Numbered from the stretch's first letter, positions 18,853 through 29,663 are shown. The stretch: 64,000 bases of DNA from Pseudomonas sp. BSw22131 (GCF_026810445.1 NZ_CP113949.1:5022001-5086000), one strand, 5' to 3'. Translations and numbers: made by a program. Notes: generated from the sequence alone by a model not told the origin.

Positions 18853-20766
18853 TCACGACGACAGGTAAGAAGACCGCGTCAGCCCCAGACGCAAAGCGTC
18901 GAGGAACTGGGTGCGCTCACGCGGGCTGATCTTGGCGCTGGCGACCTTGTCCCGGTAATGGGTCATCAGTTCTTCCGGCGACAAATGCACGTAACGCAGC
19001 ATGTCTTCAATTGTGTCGTGGGTTTCGATGCCGGCGGAGTAAACGCTGCCATCCGGGTTCTGGTAGATGTTCACCGAGTCGGTATCACCGAACAGGTTGT
19101 GCATGTCGCCCAGGATTTCTTGATACGCGCCGACCAGGAACACGCCCAGCAGGTAGTCCTCGCCCTCGTTCAGTGCGTGCACCGGCAGACTGGTTTCGAT
19201 GCTCTGCTCGTCGACGTATTGATTGATCTTGCCGTCGGAGTCACAAGTCAGGTCTTGCAGCACGGCGCGACGCAACGGCTCCTCATCCAGACGATGCAGC
19301 GGAATGATCGGCAACACCTGATCGATGGCCCAGGTATCCGGCAGGCTCTGGAACACAGAGAAGTTGCAGATGTACTTGTCGGCCAGTTTGTCGTTGAGCT
19401 CGTCGAGCACTTGGCGATGGGAGCGTTGACGCGCCTTCAGCGAATTGTGCAGGCGACGGCAAACGGCGAAATAGCACTGCTCGCCCAAGGCTTTCTCGGC
19501 CAGGGTCAGCTTGCCGTCCGAGTACTGCGTGGCGATGTCGCTCATGTAGTGCGTGGCGCGCCAGTAGGTTTCGGTGACCATTTCGATGTCGGTCGGGCCC
19601 AGCAGGTCAATTAGCCACTGCAGGGTTTCAGGCAGGCTTTCCTTGTCGGTAATTTCCGGAACTTCGTCGTTGTGACGCTCGACGTCTGTCACCTGGATCA
19701 CCAGCATGGCGTGGTGCGCGGTCAGCGAGCGGCCGCTTTCAGAGAAGATGTGCGGGTGCGGCAAACCTTGAGCATCGCAGAACTCTTTGAGCATGCCGAC
19801 CACGACACCGGCGTAATCGTCCATGTCGTAGTTGATCGAGCTGGCGTTGCGCGAGTGCGTACCGTCGTAGTCAACGCCCAGACCGCCACCGACGTCGATG
19901 TGATCAACCGGTAAGCCAAGGTTGCGCAGCTCGCCGTAGTAACGAATCGCTTCCTTGAAGCCGTGCTGGTAGTCGGCCAGGTTGGCGATCTGCGAGCCCA
20001 TGTGAAAGTGCAGCAGACGGATGCCCTGATCGAGCCCTGCCTTGCGGAAACGCTCGACCACCGACAGCAGCTGAGCCGCGGACAGGCCGAACTTTGACTT
20101 CTCGCCCCCGGTATCCGCCCACTTGCTGGACGCAAGCGATGACAAGCGTACGCGCAGACCGATTTGCGGCGCGACCTTGAGCTCGGCGGCTTCTTCGATC
20201 ACCAGCTCAACTTCGGATTCTTTCTCGATCACGATGAAGACGTTGTGACCCAGCTTCTGCCCCATCAGCGCCAGCCGGATGAACTCACGGTCCTTGTAGC
20301 CGTTGCAGACGATGGTTCCGCCCTTTGGAGCGAGCGCCAGCACGGCCATCAGCTCAGGTTTGGAACCCGCCTCCAGACCGATGGAAACGTTTTGCGTGGC
20401 AATGATGTTCTCGACCACGGCCTCTTGCTGGTTGACCTTGATCGGGTAGAGCGCGGTGTACTGGCTCTTGTAATCCAGGCGCGCAATGTTTTCGTCGAAG
20501 GCGCCAGTCAGTTGGCGAACACGGTCCTGCAGAATGTCTGGAAAACGCACGAGCAGCGGCAGAGACAAACCACTTTTACGCAGCTGATCGACCTGTTCAT
20601 AAAGATCGATGGGTGAACTTGACGGCCCGTTAGGGCGGACTTCAACGCGGCCGGCTTCGTTGATTGCAAAATACCCGGCTCCCCAGTGGCGAATCCCATA
20701 GACACTGCGGCTGTCCGCCACGGTCCATTGGCTGCCATCGTCTTTGCGTGTGCGTCGTACGGACAT
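18853..20766 (-). CDS. speA: Biosynthetic arginine decarboxylase SpeA
   Basis: 637 residues, standard length. A fold-III PLP enzyme that converts arginine to agmatine, the first step of putrescine and spermidine synthesis by the ADC route. The PLP lysine is in [12 protein letters not shown], the phosphate/ring contacts in [10 protein letters not shown] and [14 protein letters not shown], and the C-terminal catalytic cysteine region is the [14 protein letters not shown] neighbourhood onward. AGGGGAC lies 6 nt before ATG. In the conserved Pseudomonas order it is followed upstream by the SUI1-like factor gene, as here. Confidence 0.97.
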   Translation of the reverse strand: MSVRRTRKDDGSQWTVADSRSVYGIRHWGAGYFAINEAGRVEVRPNGPSSSPIDLYEQVDQLRKSGLSLPLLVRFPDILQDRVRQLTGAFDENIARLDYKSQYTALYPIKVNQQEAVVENIIATQNVSIGLEAGSKPELMAVLALAPKGGTIVCNGYKDREFIRLALMGQKLGHNVFIVIEKESEVELVIEEAAELKVAPQIGLRVRLSSLASSKWADTGGEKSKFGLSAAQLLSVVERFRKAGLDQGIRLLHFHMGSQIANLADYQHGFKEAIRYYGELRNLGLPVDHIDVGGGLGVDYDGTHSRNASSINYDMDDYAGVVVGMLKEFCDAQGLPHPHIFSESGRSLTAHHAMLVIQVTDVERHNDEVPEITDKESLPETLQWLIDLLGPTDIEMVTETYWRATHYMSDIATQYSDGKLTLAEKALGEQCYFAVCRRLHNSLKARQRSHRQVLDELNDKLADKYICNFSVFQSLPDTWAIDQVLPIIPLHRLDEEPLRRAVLQDLTCDSDGKINQYVDEQSIETSLPVHALNEGEDYLLGVFLVGAYQEILGDMHNLFGDTDSVNIYQNPDGSVYSAGIETHDTIEDMLRYVHLSPEELMTHYRDKVASAKISPRERTQFLDALRLGLTRSSYLSS

Positions 20767-20976
20767 CGAAGTCCCCTATATAAAGTCATAAAGCACGAGC
20801 CTCAGACGGCTGCGCGCAGTGTATAGAGCGGAAATGACGGTTTGGCGCCGGCTCACTGTGAGTGGTAGACCCGCTGTGCGAGCCAGAGTTTGAAACCACC
20901 CATTAAAACCGACGGTTTGAAAAAGGCATGTGAAACCGATCATTGAAACCCAAAGTGCGGTCAGAGGAATGAGATC

Positions 20977-21348
20977 TCATCCGCCCGATTTTTTCGCCTT
21001 GAAACCCAGTTTCACCAGTTCGGCCAGCAAGGTCTCGACATGATCGCCCTGAATCTCGATCACACCCTCCTTGAGCGCGCCACCGGTGCCACATCGCCGC
21101 TTGAGCGTGGTGGCCAGCTCTTTGAGAGCCTCTTCGGCCAGCGGCACACCGGTTACAGTGGTCACGGTCTTGCCGCCACGGCCTTTGCTTTCGCGGCGCA
21201 CTCGGGCGATGCCATCTCCGGCGGGGATCAAGGTGCTTTTGCAGGTGCAGGCGTCGACGGGCTGACGGCATTCAGGACAGTGACGTCCCGCGTCGGTTGA
21301 AAATACCAGGCCACCAAGGGCGGCGAAGGAAGCGGCTTTTTTGGCCAA
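20977..21348 (-). CDS. SUI1/YciH-family translation initiation factor-like protein
   Basis: 123 residues starting at TTG behind AGAGGATTGCCC, giving (M)AKKAASFAALGGLVFSTDAG, which is how this family begins; the longer ATG frame adds unrelated residues. A CxxC...CxC cluster (HCPECRQPVDACTCK) lies at about 26-40. The SUI1 (eIF1-like) fold covers the second half with GRGGKTVTTVTGVPL and the conserved KRRCGTGGALKEG. Family knowledge: YciH-type proteins affect start-codon fidelity. It stands between speA and the NUDIX gene. Confidence 0.9.
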   Translation of the reverse strand: MAKKAASFAALGGLVFSTDAGRHCPECRQPVDACTCKSTLIPAGDGIARVRRESKGRGGKTVTTVTGVPLAEEALKELATTLKRRCGTGGALKEGVIEIQGDHVETLLAELVKLGFKAKKSGG

Positions 21349-21511
21349 GGGCAATCCTCTTCTTGAGGACCAAAGATTGGCCGACGGGCGTCGACCGCGA
21401 AGCCCCACTCAGGCAGGGGCAGCGCAACTGGTCCTTGTAAACGGACCAGCCTGAAAGGTCGCGCAGTGTAACGGCAAAAACCGTTGCTGCTAAGGGTCAA
21501 TATGCGCCAAT

Positions 21512-22057
21512 TTACGCCTCATTCGCGACGTGTCCGAGGTAGCGCTTCAACGCGGCGAGGGAGTCCGGGCAATAAGGCTTTTCAAGGGTTTCGCGCAGCA
21601 CTTCATCAACCGCGATAAAGCGCGCTTCCAGCACCTCTTCGGGCTGCAGCTTCAATGGCCCATCCCAGACGGCCGAGAAGACAGCACACCACAGCCTGTT
21701 ATCGGGCAGGTCAAAGAAGAATTGCTCGTGTCCGGTCAGCTCAACACCGCCCACACCCAGTTCCTCTTCAAGCTCGCGCGCGGCGGACTCGGCGTAGTTC
21801 TCGTCTGCCTGCACCATCCCGCCTGCGGCAACATCCCAGTAGCCCGGATAAATCGCCTTGCTAAGCGTGCGGCGATGAACGCACAACTCGCCAGCGGAAT
21901 TGAACAGCAGGATATAAGTGCCACGCCCGATAAGGCCGCGCTCGCGTAGCTCGGCTCGGGGCATCGAGCCCAGCAGTTGATCGTTGCGATCGACCCATGC
22001 GATCTGCTCGGCATCGGAGGCGGCGCGGTGCGCGGCCTCCTGCTTGGAAACGGCCAT
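21512..22057 (-). CDS. NUDIX hydrolase (YfcD-like)
   Basis: 181 residues. The NUDIX box is visible as GGMVQADENYAESAARELEEELG (first G to final G, with the REx2EE core as RELEEELG) at about 93-115. The N-terminal DQLLGSMPRAELRERGLIGRG and YILLFNSAGELCVHRR segments match YfcD/IDI-like NUDIX proteins. Substrate unknown. It starts 3 nt after the DUF2333 gene, so the two form an operon. Confidence 0.92.
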   Translation of the reverse strand: MAVSKQEAAHRAASDAEQIAWVDRNDQLLGSMPRAELRERGLIGRGTYILLFNSAGELCVHRRTLSKAIYPGYWDVAAGGMVQADENYAESAARELEEELGVGGVELTGHEQFFFDLPDNRLWCAVFSAVWDGPLKLQPEEVLEARFIAVDEVLRETLEKPYCPDSLAALKRYLGHVANEA

Positions 22058-22060
22058 CTG

Positions 22061-23152
22061 TCAGCCTTGCGACAACAGTTGACGCAGATCGATGACCGCT
22101 GCGTTGGCGCGCGACAGGTAATTAGCCATGACCAGCGAGTGGTTAGCCAACACACCAAACGGGCTGCCGTTGAGAATCATCGGGCTCCACATCGGCTCTT
22201 GCGACGCTTCAAGCTCGCGAATGATCTGACGCACGCTCACGGTCGCGTTCTTCTTCGCCAGCACGTCAGCAAAATCGACCTCGATGGCTCGCAGCAAATG
22301 GGACAGCGCCCATGCCTGACCACGCGCTTCGTAGAAGACGTTGTCGATCTGCATCCACGGTGTTTCAACGATCTCTTCGTCGACCTGCGGCACTTCACCC
22401 GGTCTGACGGTCACGGTGGACTGCGCCTCGGTCTTCAGGGTGCTGTTGAGTTTGACCCGGCCTACGCTGGCAGACAGACGCTGAGACAATGAACCCAGAC
22501 GGGTACCGACGTCGCCCAGCCAGTTGTTCAGGTTGTCGGCGCGGGTGTAGAACAGCGCGCCCTTCTGGTTCGGATCCGACAACCGTGCCTGATAGCGGCT
22601 CAGTGCCGTAATGCCGTCGCGATACTGCGATTCGCTCGATGGCAGAATCCAGCTTTTGTTATCGAAGTTGAACAGCGGCTCGGCACGGGCCAGATCGCCA
22701 TCCTCAGCGGATTGTGACTGCGAACGGGCAAAATCCTTGCGCAGTGCACGGCTTAGGTCACGCACTTGCACCAACACGCCGTATTCCCAGCTCGGAATGT
22801 TGTCCAGCCACAGGCCAGGCGGGAAACGGTCGTTGGAGAGATAGCCGCCGCGTTTGTCGAGCAACGTACCGGCCACGGTCTTGAGGGTTTCGACGGTGGT
22901 GTAACCAATCACCATCTGCTTGCCTTCGCGCTCGGCGGCAGCCTGGGCCTGCTGCTGAACCGGGAACAATGGCGGCTCGCTGCTCCACCACCAACCGAGG
23001 ACAATGGTCACGATCAGATAAATACCGACCAGAACCCCAAGCGCCTTGCTGAACAGCAGGCCACCCAGGTAACCGCGGCTCCTCGCCGTCGATGTCGACG
23101 AGGTGTCAACACGTGCATCCGCGCTGCCCGCGCGTTTCTTCCAATCCAGCAT
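22061..23152 (-). CDS. DUF2333 family membrane-anchored protein
   Basis: 363 residues with one transmembrane segment at about 31-52 (GLLFSKALGVLVGIYLIVTI) after a short basic cytoplasmic tail, then a large presumably periplasmic domain. The body contains LLDKRGGYLSNDRFPPGLWLD and ALSHLLRAIEVDF, typical of DUF2333. AAAGGACAAGGCC precedes the ATG. It is divergent from gcbA and upstream of the NUDIX gene in the conserved Pseudomonas order. Function not established. Confidence 0.9.
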   Translation of the reverse strand: MLDWKKRAGSADARVDTSSTSTARSRGYLGGLLFSKALGVLVGIYLIVTIVLGWWWSSEPPLFPVQQQAQAAAEREGKQMVIGYTTVETLKTVAGTLLDKRGGYLSNDRFPPGLWLDNIPSWEYGVLVQVRDLSRALRKDFARSQSQSAEDGDLARAEPLFNFDNKSWILPSSESQYRDGITALSRYQARLSDPNQKGALFYTRADNLNNWLGDVGTRLGSLSQRLSASVGRVKLNSTLKTEAQSTVTVRPGEVPQVDEEIVETPWMQIDNVFYEARGQAWALSHLLRAIEVDFADVLAKKNATVSVRQIIRELEASQEPMWSPMILNGSPFGVLANHSLVMANYLSRANAAVIDLRQLLSQG

Positions 23153-23512
23153 GGCCTTGTCCTTTCAATCGCAGAATTCAGTGCTTCTGACCGCAACCTT
23201 ACAGCAAGGTGCGTTTCGCAGGAACGCGACAACGGGTCCATTTACGTAACCGGCAATTCAACCGACGCCATGACGCCGAAGCGGTATCCGTGCCGATAAC
23301 CGGGCTTAGGGCTGGCCCCGATGCACCTTCGCATCATCGACATCAATTTTTTGGCAAACATGGCGCGCGCCTTGCTGGACTTGTTGGAAACTGGAAGCGA
23401 AAAACCGCTAAAAAATGATGAATAAGTCCCCTGCGGTGCACAAGTGCATGGGAAGTAGTGCTAGCATAGCGCCATCATTTATATCGGGGTTTCCCCTATA
23501 AGTAGCCAGGAC
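23153..23512. promoter_or_regulatory. Divergent intergenic region DUF2333/gcbA
   Basis: A 360-nt gap with no convincing gene. Close to the gcbA start, at 23479-23501, lies a small dyad: TTATATCGGGG, TTT, CCCCTATAA. It ends 11 nt before the ATG, overlapping the place where a ribosome site would be. It could be a hairpin limiting translation or an operator. The rest is AT-richer than its flanks and should carry both promoters, but no sigma-70 pair could be picked with confidence. Confidence 0.4.
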
Positions 23513-25174
23513 ATGACCGAGCAAGAAGATCCGAGCCGCGACCGCCTGAAGCACCACTTCGCGCAGCGTGTCATTCATCAAGCCCGCCAGATACTTGAGG
23601 TATGGCAGCGCTTGCAGCAAAGCGAGTGGTCAGCGGCGGACATGGTCGAGCTCACTGAGGCCAATACGCGTCTTTTGCGTTTTGCCGAGCGGTTCGAACA
23701 GGCCGAGCATGCACAACTGGCGCGCAGCATTCAGCACTCGCTTGAAGAGGTTGAGGCCAATCGCGGCCGTCTGAGCAGCGCACTTATCACTGACCTCAAT
23801 CGGTTGATGCAACGGCTGTCACGCACAGGCCTGCGTCATGGTGATCGTCTTGAACAGATTGCCCTGCCGCCGCTGAGAAAGCCCATCTACGTGATGCTTC
23901 AGGATAACGAGCGTAGCGAGCGCCTGGCCAAGCAACTGGAGTTTTTCGGTCTGGGGGCACAATCGCTCGGCAACACCCAGGCGTTTCATTCGCAACTTGC
24001 CCAGCGCCTTCCTGCCGCCGTTGTCATGGATGTGGATTTCGAAGGCCCGGGGCATGGCCTCAAGCTGGCCATGCAAATGCAGGAAGGCCTTGAGCAAAAA
24101 CTGCCGCTGCTTTTTTTCAGCCATCAGGAAACTGACACGCCCACTCGCCTCGCTGCCGTGCGTGCGGGGGGCGAGGAGTTTTTGACCGGTACGCTGGAAG
24201 CGTCCAGCCTGCTGGAGAAAATCGAAGTCCTGACACGTGTCGCGCAATACGAGCCCTATAAAGTGCTGATCATCGACGACTCGCGCGCGCAAGCCACGCA
24301 CACCGAGCGTTTGCTAAACAGCGCAGGCATCGTCACGCGTACCTTGTTCGACCCGATTCAAACCATGGCGGAGCTGGCGGATTTTCAGCCGGATCTGATC
24401 ATCCTCGACATGTATATGCCGGGTTGCACGGGCACCGAGCTTGCAAAAGTGATCCGCCACAACGATCGCTACGTCAGTGTGCCGATCATTTATCTGTCGG
24501 CAGAGGACGATCTGGACAAGCAACTGGATGCGATGAGCGAAGGTGGCGATGATTTTCTGACCAAGCCGATAAAGCCTCGTCACTTGATCACTACCGTGCG
24601 CAATCGAGCCGCCAGGGCACGTAATCTCAAGGCGCGGATGGTTCGCGACAGCCTGACGGGGCTTTACAACCACACGCACATTCTTCAACTGCTCGAAGAT
24701 TGCAGCTTTCGAGCACGCCGCGAAAACAAGCCAGTCAGCTTTGCCATGCTGGACATCGATCACTTCAAAAGGGTCAACGATAGCCACGGCCATCCCATGG
24801 GCGACCGGGTGATCAAAAGCCTGTCGTTGTTTCTCAAGCAACGCCTGCGAAAAAGCGACTACATAGGGCGTTACGGTGGCGAGGAGTTTGCAGTAGTCAT
24901 GCCGGACACAGATATCGAGGCGGCCTTTACTGTGCTGGACGAAATCCGTCGCCGCTTTGCCGAGATTCATTACCCGGCGCAACCTGTAGATCTGTTCTGT
25001 ACGTTTAGTGCGGGCGTGGTTGAGCTTGGCCCGAACGACGATGCCTTGATGCTCGCCTCTCACGCCGATAATGCGCTGTACCGCGCCAAGCATGCCGGCC
25101 GCAATCAGGTGCATGCGCAACGCGATGAAGCGTGCGCCCCGGCGAAATCACTCAGGGCTCATACGGTGTTGTAA
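23513..25174 (+). CDS. gcbA: Diguanylate cyclase GcbA (REC-REC-GGDEF)
   Basis: 553 residues. A helical N terminus (1-120) is followed by a receiver-like domain (about 128-245), a full receiver domain (about 250-365; VLIIDDSRAQ, phospho-Asp in IILDMYMPGCTG, Lys in FLTKPIKP) and a GGDEF domain with active site GGEEF. The inhibitory I-site RKSD lies five residues before it, so c-di-GMP feedback inhibition is expected. The first receiver keeps VVMDVDF but its acidic pocket is degenerate (MLQDNERSER). Family knowledge: GcbA promotes initial surface attachment in P. fluorescens and P. aeruginosa. The gene stands upstream of dsbD, as at the P. aeruginosa locus. Confidence 0.88.
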   Translation: MTEQEDPSRDRLKHHFAQRVIHQARQILEVWQRLQQSEWSAADMVELTEANTRLLRFAERFEQAEHAQLARSIQHSLEEVEANRGRLSSALITDLNRLMQRLSRTGLRHGDRLEQIALPPLRKPIYVMLQDNERSERLAKQLEFFGLGAQSLGNTQAFHSQLAQRLPAAVVMDVDFEGPGHGLKLAMQMQEGLEQKLPLLFFSHQETDTPTRLAAVRAGGEEFLTGTLEASSLLEKIEVLTRVAQYEPYKVLIIDDSRAQATHTERLLNSAGIVTRTLFDPIQTMAELADFQPDLIILDMYMPGCTGTELAKVIRHNDRYVSVPIIYLSAEDDLDKQLDAMSEGGDDFLTKPIKPRHLITTVRNRAARARNLKARMVRDSLTGLYNHTHILQLLEDCSFRARRENKPVSFAMLDIDHFKRVNDSHGHPMGDRVIKSLSLFLKQRLRKSDYIGRYGGEEFAVVMPDTDIEAAFTVLDEIRRRFAEIHYPAQPVDLFCTFSAGVVELGPNDDALMLASHADNALYRAKHAGRNQVHAQRDEACAPAKSLRAHTVL

Positions 25175-25297
25175 CGCCGGTTTTCAGGCGAAGTGTCGAA
25201 ATGGGCCCCGATCCGAAACAACCGCTGACAACCGTGCCTCCTGCATGCTCGGAAACACTCCGCTATCATGCGCGAACTTTCGAGATGCGAGACCGCC

Positions 25298-27085
25298 ATG
25301 CGCCGCCTGCTTTGTTTGCTGTTGTTGATCCTTGCCTTGCCCGCGACGGGGGCCAGCCTGCTGGACAGTCGCCCCAACGCAACGCTGGGCGGATCGACGG
25401 TCGACAACAGCAAGGAGTTCTTGCCGGTCCGTCAGGCCTTTCAGTTGAACCTGATCGACACCACGCCTGAGTCGATCAAGCTGCGATTCGTTGCCACCGA
25501 AGGCTATTACCTCTATCGCCACCGCTTTCAATTTCGTACCGAGCCAGCGGACATCGGCCTGGGAGCTGCGCAGTTACCTGAGGGTGAGAAGAAGCACGAC
25601 GAGTATTTCGGGGACGTCGAGGTCTACCACGGCATTCTCGATATTGATCTGCCGCGCAAACCGGGCGACAACCGCGCATTCACGCTGGTCGTGACGTATC
25701 AGGGCTGCGCCGACAAAGGTTTGTGCTACCCGCCCGAAACCGAGCGCCTGAATATAGAAGGCGCTGCATCTTCCGTTACACCCACAACCTCGCCAGCCCC
25801 GGCGCCTGCGTCTTTCACCTGGAAAGAGCTGGCGTTGTTTTTTCTCGCGGGCATCGGCCTGACATTCACCCCTTGTGTGTTGCCCATGCTGCCAATCCTC
25901 TCCGGCGTGGTGCTGCGTGGTCAGGTTGGCGGCCTTCGCGGCTTCTCCTTGTCACTCGCCTATGTGCTGCCGATGGCAGTCTGTTTCGCGGTGCTCGGCG
26001 CTTTGATGGGTATGTTCGGCGCTAGCCTCAATTTGCAGGCGCGCCTGCAATCAGCCTGGGTATTGGTGCCGTTTGCGCTGTTCTTTGTGGTGTTCGCAGT
26101 CGCCATGTTCGGGTTGTTCGAGCTGCGCCTGCCACAAGCAATCAGCAATCGTCTGGACCGCATCGCCGGCAACGCCCAAGGCGGATCGTTATGGGGTGCG
26201 GCGGTATTGGGCGTAGTCTCCAGCCTGCTGGTTTCGCCTTGCGTGTCGGCACCGCTGGCGGGGGCTTTGCTGTACATCAGCGCAAGCGGCGACGCCATCG
26301 GTGGCTCACTCAAACTGTTCGCACTCGGATTGGGTATGGGCGCCCCGCTGGTTCTGGTTGCAACCGGCGGCGCGGCCTGGCTTCCGAAAAGCGGCCCTTG
26401 GCTGGTAACCGTCAAAAACGCCATCGGCGTGTTGCTGCTGGGGTTGGCGATCGGCCTGCTCAGCCGGGTGATTCCAGGCCCTGTCACGCTGCTATTGATC
26501 GGGCTACTGTCGGCTGGCGTGGCGATTTTCCTCGGCTCGCTGGAGTTCACGGCAAAAACCCCACGCCAGCGCCTGGCGCAACTGTCCGGCCTGTTTTTAA
26601 TGGTTTACGCGCTGGCCTGCTGGTACGGCGCGCTCAGCGGACAAGGCGACCCGTTGCAACCGCTAGGTCGCGCTCAAGCAACGTTGACTGCAAACACCTC
26701 CGCCGTTGCCACACCTTCGCAGTGGCAAACCGTCAGCACGGCGGCGCAACTCGATAACGCACTCAACGATGCAAAGAACGCGGGCCAGCCCCTGTTGCTC
26801 GACTTTTACGCGGACTGGTGCATCAGCTGCAAAGTCATCGAGCATGAAGTGCTGCCCGATCCGCAGATCGTCGCTCAGCTTAAGGGCTACCGGCTCATTC
26901 GCTTCGATATGACCGACAGCAACGACGAACAACGGGCAAAGCTTGATCACTACAAGCTGTTTGGCCCTCCTGCACTGCTGTTCTTCGGAAAAGACGGGAA
27001 CGAGCTGACAAATGTGCGTGTCGTCGGCGAAATCGACGTGGAAGGGTTCGCAGAGCGGCTAAATAGAGCTAATGACCAAATTTAG
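25298..27085 (+). CDS. dsbD: Thiol:disulfide interchange protein DsbD
   Basis: 595 residues from the ATG giving MRRLLCLLLLILALPATGAS, a signal peptide; the frame opening 30 nt earlier lacks one. The periplasmic alpha domain has the Cys pair in YQGCADKGLCYPP. The eight-segment membrane domain has GLTFTPCVLPMLP and LVSPCVSAPLAGA, which hold the two redox Cys. The C-terminal thioredoxin-like domain has DFYADWCISCKVIE. DsbD passes electrons from cytoplasmic thioredoxin to periplasmic DsbC and to cytochrome c maturation. Confidence 0.96.
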   Translation: MRRLLCLLLLILALPATGASLLDSRPNATLGGSTVDNSKEFLPVRQAFQLNLIDTTPESIKLRFVATEGYYLYRHRFQFRTEPADIGLGAAQLPEGEKKHDEYFGDVEVYHGILDIDLPRKPGDNRAFTLVVTYQGCADKGLCYPPETERLNIEGAASSVTPTTSPAPAPASFTWKELALFFLAGIGLTFTPCVLPMLPILSGVVLRGQVGGLRGFSLSLAYVLPMAVCFAVLGALMGMFGASLNLQARLQSAWVLVPFALFFVVFAVAMFGLFELRLPQAISNRLDRIAGNAQGGSLWGAAVLGVVSSLLVSPCVSAPLAGALLYISASGDAIGGSLKLFALGLGMGAPLVLVATGGAAWLPKSGPWLVTVKNAIGVLLLGLAIGLLSRVIPGPVTLLLIGLLSAGVAIFLGSLEFTAKTPRQRLAQLSGLFLMVYALACWYGALSGQGDPLQPLGRAQATLTANTSAVATPSQWQTVSTAAQLDNALNDAKNAGQPLLLDFYADWCISCKVIEHEVLPDPQIVAQLKGYRLIRFDMTDSNDEQRAKLDHYKLFGPPALLFFGKDGNELTNVRVVGEIDVEGFAERLNRANDQI

Positions 27086-27239
27086 CACCCTAGTCACAAA
27101 TTTTTCGCGAACATCGGTCATCGTGCTGGCTATTGCGTGCAACTGGACAGCCGATTGCAGTTTCCGGCATAGTCGCAGCGCACTGAATGCCAGAGGCTGA
27201 CATCCGGGCACGCGATAGGCTCAAAACAAGGAACAAACG

Positions 27240-27692
27240 ATGGCGACTTTTCTGGTTCTTCATGGACCTAACCTGAACCTGCTGGGCACCCGGGAACCCG
27301 GGATCTACGGCGCGATCACGTTGGCCCAGATCAATCAGGACCTGGAGCAGCGCGCGCGGGATGCGGGCCACCATCTGATGTACCTGCAAAGCAACGCCGA
27401 GTACGAGTTGATCGACCGTATCCACGCAGCACGCGATGAAGGCGTGGATTTCATTCTGATCAATCCGGCGGCTTTTACGCACACCAGCGTTGCAATACGT
27501 GACGCGCTGCTGGGAGTGAGCATCCCATTCATCGAAGTGCACCTGTCCAACGTGCACAAACGCGAACCTTTCCGCCATCACTCCTACTTTTCAGATGTTG
27601 CTGTAGGCGTGATCTGCGGCCTTGGCGCCAGCGGATACCGACTGGCCCTGGAGGCCGCCCTGGAACAATTGGCCATAAGTTCGAAGGCATGA
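27240..27692 (+). CDS. aroQ: Type II 3-dehydroquinate dehydratase AroQ
   Basis: 150 residues, the exact family length. Active-site motifs are [19 protein letters not shown], the [17 protein letters not shown] segment and [18 protein letters not shown] with the catalytic His; the mobile loop Arg/Tyr are in GTREPGIYG. It converts 3-dehydroquinate to 3-dehydroshikimate in aromatic amino-acid synthesis. It precedes accB by 80 nt; aroQ-accB-accC is a widespread proteobacterial order. Confidence 0.97.
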   Translation: MATFLVLHGPNLNLLGTREPGIYGAITLAQINQDLEQRARDAGHHLMYLQSNAEYELIDRIHAARDEGVDFILINPAAFTHTSVAIRDALLGVSIPFIEVHLSNVHKREPFRHHSYFSDVAVGVICGLGASGYRLALEAALEQLAISSKA

Positions 27693-27772
27693 CCGGTAAA
27701 GCCCGACGCTGAACCGCACAGCCCGAACCGGCTGCCAAATACCCCTGACCGACCCCTGGGAGTTGATGATTG

Positions 27773-28222
27773 ATGGATATCCGTAAAGTCAAAAAACTGA
27801 TCGAACTGCTGGAAGAGTCCGGCATCGATGAACTGGAAATCCGTGAAGGCGAAGAGTCCGTTCGGATCAGCCGTCACAGCAAAACCCCCGCACAACAGTA
27901 TTACGCACCTGCCCCGATGGCCGCTCCGGTTGCCGCCCCTGCACCGGTTGCTGCCGCCGCTGAAGCACCGTCCGCTCCGAAACTCAACGGCACTGTCGTC
28001 AAGTCGCCGATGGTCGGTACGTTCTACCGCACCCCGGCTCCGACTTCGCCTGCATTCGTTGAAGTTGGCCAGACCGTCAAGAAAGGCGACACCATTTGCA
28101 TCGTTGAAGCGATGAAAATGATGAACCACATCGAAGCGGAGGTCAGCGGCGTGATCGAATCCATCCTGGTAGAAAACGGTCAGCCGGTTGAGTATGACCA
28201 GCCGCTGTTCACCATCGTTTGA
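27773..28222 (+). CDS. accB: Biotin carboxyl carrier protein AccB
   Basis: 149 residues from the ATG ([20 protein letters not shown]); a TTG directly before it is in frame but unnecessary. An Ala/Pro-rich linker (about 44-70) leads to the biotinyl domain, whose modified Lys lies in [12 protein letters not shown]. It carries carboxyl groups between AccC and the AccAD transferase for malonyl-CoA synthesis. Confidence 0.97.
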   Translation: MDIRKVKKLIELLEESGIDELEIREGEESVRISRHSKTPAQQYYAPAPMAAPVAAPAPVAAAAEAPSAPKLNGTVVKSPMVGTFYRTPAPTSPAFVEVGQTVKKGDTICIVEAMKMMNHIEAEVSGVIESILVENGQPVEYDQPLFTIV

Positions 28223-28239
28223 ACCGGGGAGAGCCTGCG

Positions 28240-29589
28240 ATGTTGGAAAAAGTCCTGATCGCCAACCGCGGCGAGATTGCGTTGCGCATCCTGCGTGCCT
28301 GTAAAGAACTGGGCATCAAGACCGTCGCGGTCCATTCCACGGCTGACCGCGAGTTGATGCACCTGGGTCTGGCAGATGAAACCGTCTGTATCGGCCCGGC
28401 ACCTGCCAATCTGTCCTACCTGAACATTCCGGCGATCATCTCGGCTGCCGAGTTGACCGGTGCCACGGCTATTCACCCAGGCTATGGTTTCCTGGCTGAA
28501 AACGCCGACTTCGCCGAGCAGGTCGAGAAATCCGGTTTTGCTTTCATCGGCCCGAAAGCTGACACCATCCGCCTCATGGGCGACAAGGTGTCTGCCAAGG
28601 ACGCGATGAAACGCGCCAACGTGCCGACCGTTCCGGGTTCTGACGGCCCACTGCCGGAAGACGAAGAAACCGCGTTGCGCATCGGCCGTGAAGTCGGCTA
28701 TCCGGTGATCATCAAGGCCGCTGGTGGCGGTGGTGGTCGCGGCATGCGCGTCGTGCACAAGGAAGAAGACCTGATCGAAGCGGCCAAGCAGACCCGCGCT
28801 GAAGCGGCTGCCTGGTTCAGCAACCCGATGGTCTATCTGGAAAAATACCTGACCGACCCGCGTCACGTGGAAGTTCAGGTTATTTCTGATGGCCAGGGTC
28901 AGGCGATTCATCTGGGCGACCGCGATTGCTCGCTGCAACGTCGTCATCAGAAGGTTCTGGAAGAAGCACCGGCACCGTTCATCGACGAACAAGCCCGCAA
29001 GGATGTGTTCGCAGCGTGCGTCAAAGCATGCGTGGATATCGGCTATCGCGGTGCTGGCACTTTCGAGTTCCTGTACGAGAATGGCCGCTTCTACTTCATT
29101 GAGATGAACACCCGCGTTCAGGTTGAGCATCCGGTTTCGGAAATGGTCACCGGCATCGACATCGTCAAGGAGATGCTGAGCATCGCCGCTGGCAACAAGC
29201 TGTCGTTCACTCAGGATGACGTGGTCATTCACGGTCACTCGCTGGAATGTCGGATCAACGCTGAAGACCCGAAAACCTTCATGCCGAGCCCGGGCAAGGT
29301 CAAGCATTTCCACGCACCAGGCGGCAACGGCGTTCGCGTCGATTCGCACCTGTACAGCGGTTATTCAGTTCCGCCGAACTACGATTCGTTGATCGGCAAA
29401 CTGATCACCTGGGGCAAGGATCGCGACGAAGCCATGGCCCGTATGCGCAATGCACTGGATGAAATCGTGGTAGACGGGATCAAGACCAATATCCCGCTGC
29501 ACCGTGATCTGACTCGCGATGCAGAATTCTGCAAAGGCGGCGTCAACATCCACTACCTGGAACATAAACTGGCTGACGAGAAACACTGA
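28240..29589 (+). CDS. accC: Acetyl-CoA carboxylase, biotin carboxylase subunit AccC
   Basis: 449 residues from the ATG behind GGGGAGAGCC, beginning [17 protein letters not shown]. The ATP-grasp Gly-rich loop is in [14 protein letters not shown], and [16 protein letters not shown] carries metal and bicarbonate-binding residues. It carboxylates the biotin on AccB using ATP and bicarbonate. A strong terminator follows directly, closing the aroQ-accB-accC unit. Confidence 0.97.
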   Translation: MLEKVLIANRGEIALRILRACKELGIKTVAVHSTADRELMHLGLADETVCIGPAPANLSYLNIPAIISAAELTGATAIHPGYGFLAENADFAEQVEKSGFAFIGPKADTIRLMGDKVSAKDAMKRANVPTVPGSDGPLPEDEETALRIGREVGYPVIIKAAGGGGGRGMRVVHKEEDLIEAAKQTRAEAAAWFSNPMVYLEKYLTDPRHVEVQVISDGQGQAIHLGDRDCSLQRRHQKVLEEAPAPFIDEQARKDVFAACVKACVDIGYRGAGTFEFLYENGRFYFIEMNTRVQVEHPVSEMVTGIDIVKEMLSIAAGNKLSFTQDDVVIHGHSLECRINAEDPKTFMPSPGKVKHFHAPGGNGVRVDSHLYSGYSVPPNYDSLIGKLITWGKDRDEAMARMRNALDEIVVDGIKTNIPLHRDLTRDAEFCKGGVNIHYLEHKLADEKH

Positions 29590-29609
29590 TTCAGCCGTTG
29601 ATGTTGCAG

Positions 29610-29643
29610 AACGACAAAGCCGCTTTCGAGCGGCTTTGTCGTT
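29610..29643 (+). terminator. Terminator after accC
   Basis: A perfect 15-bp stem, AACGACAAAGCCGCT and AGCGGCTTTGTCGTT, around a TTCG tetraloop, 20 nt after the accC stop. UUCG is an unusually stable loop. Only a short T-rich tail follows (TGT), yet the position makes a terminator the best reading. Confidence 0.88.
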
Positions 29644-29663
29644 TGTGGGCCTCCCCCGTCGAA

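Noticed and set aside
28180..29349. 389-residue minus-strand frame opposite accC
   Set aside because: Shadow of the GC-rich accC coding frame; no ribosome site, motif or family likeness.
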